This document shows, one piece after another, positions 8,073-20,248 of a stretch of 64,000 nt of DNA (positions are counted from its first letter, which is position 1; each line of letters begins with the position of its first letter). Under the pieces are notes generated by a model. It was not told the origin of the DNA and made no database searches. It worked only from the letters and a program-made list of their open reading frames with translations. Source of the stretch: Rhizobium sophorae. GTDB lineage: Bacteria > Pseudomonadota > Alphaproteobacteria > Rhizobiales > Rhizobiaceae. Position numbers and translations under genes: made by a program. Location: NCBI RefSeq assembly GCF_013087515.1, contig NZ_JABFCN010000046.1, positions 1 through 64,000 on the forward strand. Direction: 5' to 3'.

Positions 8073-9941
8073 TCAAGCCTTCCTTAGCTGAACGATGAAC
8101 CGGGTTCCGCTGCTGTCGCTTAAAACCTCCATCCGGCCGCCGTAGTCGCCGACGATATCCTTGGAGATCACCAGGCCGAGGCCGAGGCCGCTTTCCTTCG
8201 AGGTATTGAACGGCGTGAACAAGCCCTTGCGGATTTCCGGGGGGATGCCGGGACCGTTGTCGGCGACCGTTACCGTTACCATCCCTGCATCGGTGGATGT
8301 TCTGACCTCGACGCGACCCTCTCCGGCCTTCGGCGCCACCGCCTCCAGGGCGTTCTGAAGCAGATTGATGAGCACCTGTTCGAGACGGATTCGGTTTCCC
8401 ATCACCTGCAGTTCGGCGGGCGGCAGGTCGATGTCGAGCGTATCCATGCGCCCGGCAAATCGGCTGCGCAACAGCATCACCGCACCCTCGATGACGTCCT
8501 TCAATCCTGTTGGTTCGGCACTGCCGCGGCCTTTGCGGGCAAAGGTCTTCAGCTCTTCGGTGATCGAACCTATGCGCTCCGTCAGCGCCGCAATGCTTTC
8601 GAGATTTTCGCCGGCAGGCGCAGTCTGGCCGCGATCAAGGAAGGTGCGGGCGTTATCGGCATAGGCACGGATGGTCGCCACCGGCTGGTTGATCTCATGG
8701 GCAACGCCGGCAGCCACCTGACCCAGAATGGCCAGTCGGTTAGCCTGCACCAGATCCTGTTGCACGGCCTGCAATTTCTGCTCGGTGCTCTTGTGGCCGA
8801 CGATTTCAGCCTGCAGCCGGTCCCGCGCCTGGCTGAGATCCAGCGTCCGCTCGACTACCCGCCGTTCCAGTTCCTCCCGCGCCTGCTGTTCGCTGGAGAT
8901 TCGCAGGGCGATCGCATGGCGGCGGCGCAACAGGAGCGCTGCTCCGGCCAGTAGCGGCAGGAGTATCAGCAATGCCAGCATGCGGGTTTCACGAATCCCC
9001 GCATCGACGGAAGGCCCGAGCGCGACAAGATGCTGCAAATGCCAACCGGTCGCCGGCACCGACGTTGCGACGTCGAGAAACCTGGTTTTCCCGGCATCCC
9101 CGGGCATCACAATCCCGACGACATCGAGCCCGTCACCGAGGTTTCGGACGATGTCGAGCGGAAGGGGTTGAAGCGGCGCATCGCCGAATTGAAGGCTTTC
9201 GCGGATCGCCGTCAGCCGGTCCTCGGCGATCCGGCCGATCGTCATGAACCGCCATGACGGAATACTGGTGATGAGTACAATGCCGCGCTCGTCAACGACA
9301 TAGGACGGTGTGTTCGAGGCATTCCAATCTGCCTCGACGTCGTCGAACTCAACCTTGACCACGACGACGCCCAGCAGGCCATTGCCGTCCGAAATCCGCT
9401 GGGAGATATAGAGACCCGGTTTCTTGCTGACCGTGCCGAGCGCGAAGTGCTCGGCCTGTCCTCGTTCCGCCGCCCCCTGAAAATACTCGCGGAAACGATA
9501 GTCATTGCCGACGAAGCTCGTCGGTTCTCGCCAGTTGCTGGCCGATACCGCCATACCGTCTTTGTCGATGACATAGATGACGGCAGCCTTCGTGCCCGCC
9601 GCCAAATTTTCCAGCTTCTGACTGAGCCGCTCGAACGCGCCGGCATCGTTTCCTGCCAGCGCCGCGGCGAGTGCCGCGTCCTGCGACAGCACGAAAGGAA
9701 GCGCCCGGTATTTTTCGAGAACCGTGCGCAGCAAAGCCGCATTCAGCCTCGCATCCATGCGGGCCTGTTCCTCGAGAGCAGCCTCTGCCCGGTGCCGACC
9801 GACTTCGCCGCCGGCCCAGAGGCCTGCCACGACAGCCAGGAGGGCGAGCACGGCATAGGCCCACCACATCCGGCGGATGCGGTGTTGCAGGGGCAGGGAA
9901 GGCCACAATTTCTGCGACACGGACATGGCGGATTTGTGCAT
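8073..9941 (-). CDS. dctB: C4-dicarboxylate sensor histidine kinase DctB
   Basis: This 622-residue inner-membrane kinase has a TM segment near residues 25-45 and another near 325-345. They bracket a periplasmic double-PDC dicarboxylate sensor. A coiled segment (ERRVVERTLDLSQARDRLQAEI) leads to the HisKA box (GQVAAGVAHEINQPVATIRAY) and an ATPase domain with LINLLQNALEAV, VADNGPGIP and GLGLGLVISKDI. The most upstream ATG (9941) lies inside the first DctD-type dyad; the ATG at 9926 (MSVSQKLW) is an alternative. It forms an operon with dctD. Confidence 0.93.
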   Translation of the reverse strand: MHKSAMSVSQKLWPSLPLQHRIRRMWWAYAVLALLAVVAGLWAGGEVGRHRAEAALEEQARMDARLNAALLRTVLEKYRALPFVLSQDAALAAALAGNDAGAFERLSQKLENLAAGTKAAVIYVIDKDGMAVSASNWREPTSFVGNDYRFREYFQGAAERGQAEHFALGTVSKKPGLYISQRISDGNGLLGVVVVKVEFDDVEADWNASNTPSYVVDERGIVLITSIPSWRFMTIGRIAEDRLTAIRESLQFGDAPLQPLPLDIVRNLGDGLDVVGIVMPGDAGKTRFLDVATSVPATGWHLQHLVALGPSVDAGIRETRMLALLILLPLLAGAALLLRRRHAIALRISSEQQAREELERRVVERTLDLSQARDRLQAEIVGHKSTEQKLQAVQQDLVQANRLAILGQVAAGVAHEINQPVATIRAYADNARTFLDRGQTAPAGENLESIAALTERIGSITEELKTFARKGRGSAEPTGLKDVIEGAVMLLRSRFAGRMDTLDIDLPPAELQVMGNRIRLEQVLINLLQNALEAVAPKAGEGRVEVRTSTDAGMVTVTVADNGPGIPPEIRKGLFTPFNTSKESGLGLGLVISKDIVGDYGGRMEVLSDSSGTRFIVQLRKA

Positions 9942-9954
9942 TTTTCTGCACGAA
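9934..9954 (+). promoter_or_regulatory. DctD upstream activating site 1
   Basis: Dyad TTGTGCATTTTTCTGCACGAA, about 105-125 bp upstream of the sigma-54 promoter of dctA. It shares the TTGTGC...GCA pattern with site 2. Paired DctD sites at this place are established for rhizobial dctA. It overlaps the proposed dctB start. Confidence 0.7.
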
Positions 9955-9965
9955 ACGCAAATGGA

Positions 9966-9986
9966 TTTGTGCGGATTTCCGCATTT
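9966..9986 (+). promoter_or_regulatory. DctD upstream activating site 2
   Basis: Dyad TTTGTGCGGATTTCCGCA, about 32 bp (three helical turns) after site 1 and so on the same DNA face. This fits cooperative binding of DctD dimers. Confidence 0.7.
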
Positions 9987-10057
9987 CTTAATGAGTCATC
10001 ACAAGTCCCGTAAATTTTTCATTAATAAATTCAATCTGTTGAGTGTGGACGTAGAAC

Positions 10058-10073
10058 TGGCACGGCGATTGCG
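10058..10073 (+). promoter_or_regulatory. Sigma-54 promoter of dctA
   Basis: TGGCACGGCGATTGCG matches the -24/-12 RpoN consensus (GG and GC spaced 10 bp). It lies about 95 bp upstream of the dctA start and downstream of the two DctD dyads. Confidence 0.88.
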
Positions 10074-10165
10074 AAGAACCTCGCAACAACGGCTGAGCTG
10101 TTGGACTTGAAGCGAACGGCTCGGGAGGCCGGAGTTCGTTCCGGACGAGCCACTAGGAGGACATC

Positions 10166-11500
10166 ATGATCGCAGCACCACTCGATGCAGTCGCAGGCAG
10201 CAAGGGCAAGAAGCCCTTTTATACCCATCTCTACGTCCAGGTTCTCGCGGCCATCGCTGCGGGTATCCTGCTCGGCCATTTCTATCCCGAACTCGGCACC
10301 CAATTGAAGCCGCTTGGCGATGCCTTCATCAAGCTCGTCAAGATGATCATTGCCCCCGTCATCTTCCTGACGGTTGCGACCGGCATTGCCGGCATGAGCG
10401 ACCTGCAGAAGGTCGGCCGCGTCGCCGGCAAGGCGATGCTCTACTTCCTGACATTCTCGACATTGGCGCTCGTCATCGGCCTGATCGTCGCCAATGTCGT
10501 CCAGCCCGGCGCCGGTATGAACATCGATCCTGCCTCGCTGGATCCCGCCGCCGTCGCCGGCTACGCCGCAAAGGCGCATGAGCAGAGCATCGTCGGTTTC
10601 CTGACAAACATCATCCCGACGACGATTGTCGGCGCTTTTGCCGATGGCGACATTCTGCAGGTGCTGTTCTTCTCGGTGCTCTTCGGCATCGCGCTCGCCA
10701 TGGTCGGCGAAAAGAGCGAACCGGTCGTCAACTTCCTCAATGCCCTGACGGCGCCCGTGTTCAAGCTCGTCGCCATCCTCATGAAGGCTGCTCCGATCGG
10801 CGCCTTCGGCGCCATGGCTTTCACCATCGGCAAGTACGGCGTCGGTTCGATCGCCAATCTCGCCATGCTGATCGGCACCTTCTACATCACCTCCCTGCTC
10901 TTCGTCCTCGTCGTTCTCGGCGCTGTCGCCCGTTACAACGGCTTCTCGATCGTGGCGTTGCTGCGCTACATCAAGGAAGAACTGCTGCTGGTCCTCGGCA
11001 CCTCGTCTTCGGAGGCAGCCCTTCCGGGGCTGATGAACAAGATGGAAAAGGCCGGATGCAAGCGCTCGGTCGTCGGCCTCGTCATTCCGACCGGCTATTC
11101 CTTCAATCTCGACGGCACCAACATCTACATGACGCTGGCAGCGCTCTTCATTGCCCAGGCAACCGGCATTCAGCTTTCCTGGGGCGATCAGATCCTGCTG
11201 CTCTTAGTGGCGATGCTGAGCTCGAAGGGTGCCGCAGGCATCACCGGCGCCGGCTTCATCACGCTTGCCGCAACGCTCTCCGTTGTCCCCTCCGTGCCGG
11301 TTGCCGGCATGGCGCTCATCCTCGGCATCGACCGCTTCATGTCGGAATGCCGGGCGCTCACCAATCTCGTCGGCAATGCGGTGGCAACGATCGTCGTCGC
11401 ACGTTGGGAAAACGAGCTGGATACGGCGCAGCTTGCCGCGGCACTGGGCGGCCAGACCGGAGAGGATATTTCTGCTGCCGGGCTCCAGCCGGCCGAATAA
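10166..11500 (+). CDS. dctA: C4-dicarboxylate:cation symporter DctA
   Basis: This 444-residue inner-membrane transporter of the glutamate/dicarboxylate symporter (SDF) family imports succinate, fumarate and malate. Diagnostic regions are the serine-rich re-entrant loop GTSSSEAALPGLM, the GYSFNLDGTNIYMTLAALF segment, the second hairpin loop MLSSKGAAGITGAGF and a C-terminal DRFMSECRALTNLVGNAVAT. A strong AGGAGG ribosome site precedes the ATG. It is divergent from dctBD and carries its own terminator. It is the main carbon source transporter of bacteroids in root nodules. Confidence 0.96.
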   Translation: MIAAPLDAVAGSKGKKPFYTHLYVQVLAAIAAGILLGHFYPELGTQLKPLGDAFIKLVKMIIAPVIFLTVATGIAGMSDLQKVGRVAGKAMLYFLTFSTLALVIGLIVANVVQPGAGMNIDPASLDPAAVAGYAAKAHEQSIVGFLTNIIPTTIVGAFADGDILQVLFFSVLFGIALAMVGEKSEPVVNFLNALTAPVFKLVAILMKAAPIGAFGAMAFTIGKYGVGSIANLAMLIGTFYITSLLFVLVVLGAVARYNGFSIVALLRYIKEELLLVLGTSSSEAALPGLMNKMEKAGCKRSVVGLVIPTGYSFNLDGTNIYMTLAALFIAQATGIQLSWGDQILLLLVAMLSSKGAAGITGAGFITLAATLSVVPSVPVAGMALILGIDRFMSECRALTNLVGNAVATIVVARWENELDTAQLAAALGGQTGEDISAAGLQPAE

Positions 11501-11533
11501 CCAGCAGCTATTCCTTTTCCTTAGAATCCCTGC

Positions 11534-11562
11534 AACGGCCCGTTATCCAACGGGCCGTTTCT
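11534..11562 (+). terminator. dctA rho-independent terminator
   Basis: A perfect 11-bp stem (AACGGCCCGTT / AACGGGCCGTT) with a 4-base loop, followed by a short T-rich stretch, 33 bp after the dctA stop. Confidence 0.8.
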
Positions 11563-11572
11563 CTGTTCTGCT

Positions 11573-12631
11573 TCAGCCGCGATTGTCCCCGAGAAGGCGA
11601 TCGTAAACGGCGTCGATCGCGCTCGCTTCCTTCTCCAGCGCAAAATTCGTCCTGACATGCCGCAGCGCATTCTCGCCATGGGCGATCGCCAGAGCGGGAT
11701 CTGCGATATAGGGCGCGATTGCCCGTGTCAGCGCCTCGCCATCGCCGGCGGCGACGACCGAGCCCGTCTCACCCGTGACGATGAGCTCGGCATAGGCGCC
11801 GGCGTCCGATGCCACCACCGCGGTGCGCGAAGCCATGGCTTCGAGCGGCGTCAGGCCAAATCCCTCGTTACGGGAAGGGGCGACGTAAAGCGTCAGGCGG
11901 CGATACCAGATCTTGATGTCAGGGACTTCGCCGAGAAAGAGGATACGGTCGCTGAGCCCGGCGGCCGCGACATCCGCCTTGAGTTTGTCTGCGAATGCCG
12001 TGTGTTCGGCCGTCACCCGGCCGGAGACGATCGCCGTCCAATCGGGGTGCTGCGGCAGCAGTTCGATCACCGCCTTGACGAAAAGATCAGTGCCCTTCTG
12101 ATGGCGCACGCGGCCGAAGCAGCCGATGAGATGGCGGCCCGGCAGGCCGGTGGCGGCGATGCCGTCCTCCGCAGTTTCCGGCGGATGGAACAGAGCAAGG
12201 TCGACGCCGTGCTGGATCACCGTGTGCGGTACGTCGAGGAACGAGCCGGAACGGTCGCTGGTCGCGATGACGGCGTCCATGCGGCGGATCAGCCATTTCG
12301 TATAGGCAGTGTGCCGGCGTTGCGCGGCCGAGGTGAAGAGAAGCTTCAGCGGCATGCGCAACAGATGGCGCAGCAGGATGCCGGTGGCCATCTCGTTGTT
12401 GCGGCGGGCATGCCAGACACGCTGGCGCCGGCACGCGGGCGGGCGCCAGAGGCCAAGGAGCTGGCGCCACCTCAGTTTCGGCAGGCCTTCCGGTAGGCCG
12501 GGGCCAAGGGTTGCGATCTTTATGCCGAGCCGAATCTGGCAGGGGATGAGCTGGACGATGGTCGACGTGACGCCGGAGAGCCGGCGCTTGAAATTGGGCG
12601 CGATGATCTCGACGTCACGAATATCCGGCAA
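11573..12631 (-). CDS. lpcC: LPS core mannosyltransferase, LpcC/LpsB type (GT4)
   Basis: This 352-residue GT-B glycosyltransferase of family 4 resembles rhizobial LpcC/LpsB, which adds mannose from a nucleotide or lipid donor to the inner LPS core at the cytoplasmic membrane. Family features are the N-terminal RRLSGVTSTIVQL acceptor region, the C-terminal CFGRVRHQKGTDLFVKAV strand and EGFGLTPLEAMASRTAVVASDAG with the donor-binding E-x7-E type pattern. Its location between dctA and greA matches the lpc/lps locus of R. leguminosarum and S. meliloti. It starts 27 bp beyond the greA stop on the same strand and may share its transcript. Confidence 0.85.
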   Translation of the reverse strand: MPDIRDVEIIAPNFKRRLSGVTSTIVQLIPCQIRLGIKIATLGPGLPEGLPKLRWRQLLGLWRPPACRRQRVWHARRNNEMATGILLRHLLRMPLKLLFTSAAQRRHTAYTKWLIRRMDAVIATSDRSGSFLDVPHTVIQHGVDLALFHPPETAEDGIAATGLPGRHLIGCFGRVRHQKGTDLFVKAVIELLPQHPDWTAIVSGRVTAEHTAFADKLKADVAAAGLSDRILFLGEVPDIKIWYRRLTLYVAPSRNEGFGLTPLEAMASRTAVVASDAGAYAELIVTGETGSVVAAGDGEALTRAIAPYIADPALAIAHGENALRHVRTNFALEKEASAIDAVYDRLLGDNRG

Positions 12632-12658
12632 GGGAGGGGTCTCGCGGCTGGCGGGCGA

Positions 12659-13135
12659 TCAGCCCCAGGAAACCTGGAGGATTTCGTAGGCCTTGGAGCC
12701 GCCCGGTGCGTTGACCTCGATGGAATCGCCGACTTCCTTGCCGATCAGAGCACGGGCGATCGGCGAAGAGATGGAGATGCGGCCGGCCTTGACGTCGGCT
12801 TCCTGGTCGCCGACGATCTGGTAGGTCTTTTCTTCGTCGGTGTCCTCGTCGATGAGCTTCACCTTGGCGCCGAACTTGATCTTGTCGCCCGACATCTTGG
12901 TGAGGTCGATGACCTCGGCGCGCGCCGTCAGGTCTTCCAGCTCGCTGATGCGGCCTTCATTATGGCTCTGAGCTTCCTTGGCGGCGTGATATTCGGCGTT
13001 TTCGGAAAGGTCGCCATGGGCACGGGCTTCGGCGATAGCCTCGATGATTCGAGGGCGCTCCTCCTGCTGACGCCAGCGCAGCTCTTCCTGCAGCTTGACG
13101 AAACCGCCCGGTGTCATCGGTACCTTTTCAACCAT
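12659..13135 (-). CDS. greA: Transcription elongation factor GreA
   Basis: This 158-residue protein rescues backtracked RNA polymerase by stimulating transcript cleavage. The N-terminal coiled coil (EERPRIIEAIAEARAHGDLSENAEYHAAKE) carries the acidic tip residues of DLSENAEY. The C-terminal FKBP-like domain ends with SPIARALIGKEVGD and the SYEILQV-type tail. Start 13135 gives the standard MVEKVPMTPGG beginning; a 16-residue upstream extension is unlikely to be coding. Confidence 0.95.
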   Translation of the reverse strand: MVEKVPMTPGGFVKLQEELRWRQQEERPRIIEAIAEARAHGDLSENAEYHAAKEAQSHNEGRISELEDLTARAEVIDLTKMSGDKIKFGAKVKLIDEDTDEEKTYQIVGDQEADVKAGRISISSPIARALIGKEVGDSIEVNAPGGSKAYEILQVSWG

Positions 13136-13366
13136 TTTTCTGTCCTTCAATCCTCGTATCCGCACAATCAGCGGCGAACACAAAAGAAAACAGGTCCCGA
13201 AGGGGAGCTTCGGAACCGTGCCACAATCTTAGTCGGACGCTTATAGCAGATCGCCAAGGCCGATTTCCAGAAAATTCGCATGAAAGAGGGCGGCGCGCCC
13301 CAACATCAGGTGATGCGGCTCGACAATGGGCAGAAATCGCATGGTCCTGATTGACTCTCTACATGG

Positions 13367-13381
13367 GAACATATAGTGAAC
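13367..13381 (+). promoter_or_regulatory. LexA (SOS) box upstream of the radical-SAM/UdgX operon
   Basis: GAACATATAGTGAAC is a perfect match to the alphaproteobacterial LexA direct repeat (GAAC-N7-GAAC on this strand, GTTC-N7-GTTC on the other). It lies 6 bp before the ATG at 13388 and overlaps the expected -10 region downstream of a TTGACT -35 (13351-13356). Such placement gives repression by LexA until DNA damage. Confidence 0.8.
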
Positions 13382-13387
13382 ATACTA

Positions 13388-14620
13388 ATGAAGAAGTCGC
13401 TTACAGAACGCTTGGCCATCCTTTCCGCTGCCGCGAAATATGACGCTTCCTGCGCTTCCAGCGGCACGGTGAAGCGCGATTCCCGGGCAAGTGGCGGGCT
13501 CGGTTCGACCGAAGGATCCGGCATCTGTCATGCCTATGCCCCGGACGGACGGTGCATTTCGCTTTTGAAAATACTGCTGACCAATTTCTGCATCTACGAC
13601 TGTGCCTATTGCGTCAATCGCTCGTCGAGTAATGTCGAACGGGCGCGCTTTACACCGGAGGAGGTCATCTGGCTGACGCTGGAATTCTACCGCCGCAACT
13701 ATATTGAAGGGCTGTTTCTTTCCTCCGGCATTATTCGTTCGTCCGATTACACGATGGAAGAGATGGTCCGCATCGTTCGCGAATTGCGTGTGACCCACAA
13801 TTTCCGCGGCTATATCCATCTGAAGTCTATCCCTGAAGCCTCGCCGCGTCTGATTGAGGAGGCGGGGCTTCATGCAGACAGGCTGTCGCTCAATATTGAG
13901 TTGCCGACGGATAACGGCATCACACGCTTTGCGCCGGAAAAGAAGCCTGCCAATATTCGCCGATCGATGGGGGATCTGCGGCTGAAGATCGAGGCCGCCG
14001 GCGAACCGACGCTGCGGACGAAGAAGCGTCAGCGTTTCGTGCCGGCCGGCCAGAGCACGCAGATGATCGTCGGCGCCGATGGCGCGAACGATGCGACGAT
14101 CCTTGCGACCAGCGGCCGGCTTTACAGCAGCTACGGGCTGAAGCGCGTCTATTATTCCGCCTTCAGCCCGATCCCGGACTCGTCGAAAAACCTGCCGCTG
14201 ATCAAGCCGCCGTTGATGCGCGAGCACCGGCTCTATCAGGCCGACTGGCTCTACCGATTCTACGGTTTCGGCATCGACGAGATCACCGCGAACCAGGCGG
14301 GCGGCATGCTCGATCTCACCCTCGACCCCAAGCTTGCCTGGGCGCTCGCCAACCGGGCCGAATTTCCCGTCGATATCAACAGGGCCGAGCGCGAGCGGTT
14401 GCTGCGTGTCCCCGGTCTCGGCACCAAGACAGTCAAGGCGATCGTTTCGGCCCGGCGTTTTCGCCGGTTGCGGCTCGATGATCTCGCGCGGCTCGGCATT
14501 TCGATCAAGAAGGTTCAGTCCTTCATCTCGGCGGAAGGCTGGTCGCCGCGTCGATTGATAGAGCGCCCCGACCTTCGCGCCATGTTCGAACCGCAACCCG
14601 AACAATTGTCGTTGCTGTGA
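13388..14620 (+). CDS. Radical-SAM putative DNA modification/repair protein (UdgX partner)
   Basis: This protein of about 410 residues belongs to the radical-SAM family that is regularly paired with a uracil-DNA glycosylase-like protein (the rSAM-link-UDG type). The [4Fe-4S] motif CxxxCxxC is C68, C72 and C75 in FCIYDCAYC. A helix-hairpin-helix DNA-binding motif (LLRVPGLGTKTVKAIVSARRF) lies near residues 337-357 and implies action on DNA. The ATG at 13388 is preferred to the GTG at 13376, because the latter lies inside the LexA box. No ribosome site separates the box from the ATG, so the mRNA may be leaderless. Its stop overlaps the udgX start by one base. The family is established; the reaction is not known. 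Confidence 0.85.
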   Translation: MKKSLTERLAILSAAAKYDASCASSGTVKRDSRASGGLGSTEGSGICHAYAPDGRCISLLKILLTNFCIYDCAYCVNRSSSNVERARFTPEEVIWLTLEFYRRNYIEGLFLSSGIIRSSDYTMEEMVRIVRELRVTHNFRGYIHLKSIPEASPRLIEEAGLHADRLSLNIELPTDNGITRFAPEKKPANIRRSMGDLRLKIEAAGEPTLRTKKRQRFVPAGQSTQMIVGADGANDATILATSGRLYSSYGLKRVYYSAFSPIPDSSKNLPLIKPPLMREHRLYQADWLYRFYGFGIDEITANQAGGMLDLTLDPKLAWALANRAEFPVDINRAERERLLRVPGLGTKTVKAIVSARRFRRLRLDDLARLGISIKKVQSFISAEGWSPRRLIERPDLRAMFEPQPEQLSLL

Positions 14621-16074
14621 TGCGCCGGGTCGTGCTGGCAGGACGCGGGGAGCTTGCCGAATGGCGTGACGCCGCGCGCGCTTTCGCAGTCGCCGGCATC
14701 CTGCCGGAAGAGATCGATTGGCGCGAAAAGGGCGAGGAGGCGGACCTTGCGTTTCAACGCGACGCCATGCCGCCGGCGCCTATCATGGCACGCAAGCCGA
14801 TGACGGTGCCGTCCGCCTTCATCGAGCTGGCGGAGACAGTTCTCTGTCATTCCGACCCGGCGCGTTTTTCCCTGCTTTACCGTCTGCTCTGGCGGCTGCA
14901 ACTGGACCGGCAATTACTTGGAGTGGCTTCCGACGAGGACGTCGCCCGTGCCAGGCTGATGGCGAAAAACGTTCGACGCGACGCGCACAAGATGACGGCC
15001 TTCGTTCGCTTCAAGGAGATCGATGCAGTATCGGCGGGCCGTCGAAAATTCCTCACCTGGTTCGAGCCGGATCACCATATCGTCAGGCGCACGGCGCCCT
15101 TCTTCCAACGGCGCTTCACCGACATGGACTGGCTGATCGCCACGCCCAAGGGGTCGGCGGCCTGGGACGGCGAGCTGCTAACGATGAGCGACGCGCCGTG
15201 CGAAAGACCCAATCTCACCGATGCTACCGATGAACTTTGGCGCACCTACTATGCCAGCATTTTCAATCCGGCGCGGTTGAAGCTGAAGGCGATGCAGGCG
15301 GAGATGCCGAAAAAATACTGGAAGAACCTGCCGGAAGCCGATCTCATCCCTGGGCTGATCGCATCGGCGGAGAGCAAGGTGCGGGCCATGGCCGCACGGG
15401 AGGCGACCCAATCACTGCCGTTTCACGATCGCCTGCAACAAGCCGCGCGCAGCATTCCAGCTGAGCCCGAAGCGCCGGCGGGCACGCTGGAAGCACTGCG
15501 CGCGGAAGCTGACGGCTGCACCCGCTGTCCGCTGTATGCGAAGGCCACGCAAACCGTATTCGGGGAGGGGCCGCGCGATGCCGAGGTGATGTTCGTCGGC
15601 GAACAGCCGGGCGATCAGGAGGATATTGCCGGGCGCCCCTTCGTCGGTCCCGCCGGCAGGCTGCTGGACCAGGTGATCACGGAAGCGGGCATCGATCGCT
15701 CAAGGCTCTACGTCACCAATGCCGTCAAGCACTTCAAATATGAGCCGCGCGGCAAGCGACGCATCCATCAGAAGCCCAATATGGACGAGGTGAAGCATTG
15801 CCGCTGGTGGCTCAATCTGGAGATGGCGCTGATCAAGCCGAAGCTGGTCGTTGCGATGGGGGCAACGGCGCTCGCCGCGCTCACCGATACGAAACAGCGG
15901 CTGCAGGATGTCAGGGGGAAAGCGATCGCGATCGACGAGAGGCGAACGCTTTTCGTGACGGTGCATCCTTCCTATCTGCTGCGTATTCCAGACGAGCGGC
16001 TGAAGGCGGAAGAACTGGCGCGATTTCGCGAAGATATGCTGAATATCCAGCGGCTTATAGCAGTGGCTGGATAA
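14620..16074 (+). CDS. udgX: UdgX-type uracil-DNA binding glycosylase with N-terminal radical-SAM-linked domain
   Basis: This 484-residue two-domain protein has an N-terminal part (about 1-265) that matches a domain of unknown function found linked to the preceding radical-SAM protein. The C-terminal part (about 285-484) is a family-4-like uracil-DNA glycosylase with Fe-S cysteines (GCTRCP), motif A GEQPG (327-331) and motif B HPSYLLR (from H449). The insert GKRRIHQKP contains His383. In mycobacterial UdgX the equivalent KRRIH histidine forms a covalent bond with DNA at the excised uracil, so suicide-type capture of uracil sites is expected here. It overlaps the radical-SAM gene by one base and shares the LexA-controlled transcript. 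Confidence 0.85.
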   Translation: MRRVVLAGRGELAEWRDAARAFAVAGILPEEIDWREKGEEADLAFQRDAMPPAPIMARKPMTVPSAFIELAETVLCHSDPARFSLLYRLLWRLQLDRQLLGVASDEDVARARLMAKNVRRDAHKMTAFVRFKEIDAVSAGRRKFLTWFEPDHHIVRRTAPFFQRRFTDMDWLIATPKGSAAWDGELLTMSDAPCERPNLTDATDELWRTYYASIFNPARLKLKAMQAEMPKKYWKNLPEADLIPGLIASAESKVRAMAAREATQSLPFHDRLQQAARSIPAEPEAPAGTLEALRAEADGCTRCPLYAKATQTVFGEGPRDAEVMFVGEQPGDQEDIAGRPFVGPAGRLLDQVITEAGIDRSRLYVTNAVKHFKYEPRGKRRIHQKPNMDEVKHCRWWLNLEMALIKPKLVVAMGATALAALTDTKQRLQDVRGKAIAIDERRTLFVTVHPSYLLRIPDERLKAEELARFREDMLNIQRLIAVAG

Positions 16075-16075
16075 A

Positions 16076-16105
16076 TTGATTCCGATTTAAGGAATTATGC
16101 AGCAG
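16076..16105. repeat. Half copy of a dispersed palindromic element
   Basis: ATTCCGATTTAAGGAATT followed by ATGCAGCAG repeats one half of the first palindrome of the 25843-25943 element. It lies in the convergent gap between udgX and carB. Confidence 0.6.
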
Positions 16106-16160
16106 GCGATGACCGAACGGGGGTGCGCCACCGCTCATCGAGCGATGGCGTTGCCGCATC

Positions 16161-19649
<3,489 letters not shown>

Positions 19650-20248
19650 GGGCGATATCCATTTCTAGCTGCGCAAAAAGCCGGCCAGGGTGGGAGATCA
19701 CCGGGTCGGGTCGCGCATTGAGGGTCTTTTCAGGCTAGAAGCGGCTTATAGGCAAATGTATTTGCAAACGGAACCCCATAAATCGCGGAATCGACAGGAA
19801 TCCAACACGGCGCGAAAGGCTATTTCTCGTCAGGCACAACCGGCACCCCGGATTTCGCCGCTACGCTCCGGATTGATGATGGCTTCCGGCGCTTCCTCAA
19901 GTCCGATCCGCCTGGATATCGGCGGCTCAAACATGATCCTATCACGGACGACGAGATCCGGGGCCGCGGCCGTGGGTGAAGGGTTCACAGATGCGGGTCC
20001 GCTCATTCCTTTACGGGAATAATATCATGCCCCCATACCGTGGAAAAGGAGTTGGCGCGCCAAGAGGAGGGAAAGTCGCAAGGCACGGCCCCCACAGCGC
20101 CGGACATAAAGGGACAGCACAACCAGCTCAACGAACAAGTGAGGCCGCCCAGGCGTTTGTTTTCGGTGCGAATGAAGTCGCTGGAATTCCGGCCGTCGAC
20201 GGATATATAGATTGAGTGCAAGCACGGGCCTTGCCGGGGAGAGCGAAA
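19650..20248. other. Non-coding gap between carB and the metallopeptidase gene
   Basis: About 600 bp separate the divergent starts. Short open frames exist on both strands but none has a convincing ribosome site or recognisable protein sequence. It should contain the promoters of both genes. An AT-richer stretch near 19740-19790 (TTATAGGCAAATGTATTTGC) is the likeliest carB promoter area. No conserved RNA is recognised. Confidence 0.4.

Noticed and set aside
13385..14605. Open frame antisense to the radical-SAM gene
   Set aside because: Shadow of a gene with clear radical-SAM and helix-hairpin-helix motifs on the plus strand.
19690..20022. Possible small gene between carB and the metallopeptidase
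   Set aside because: No good ribosome site, no family pattern, biased composition.
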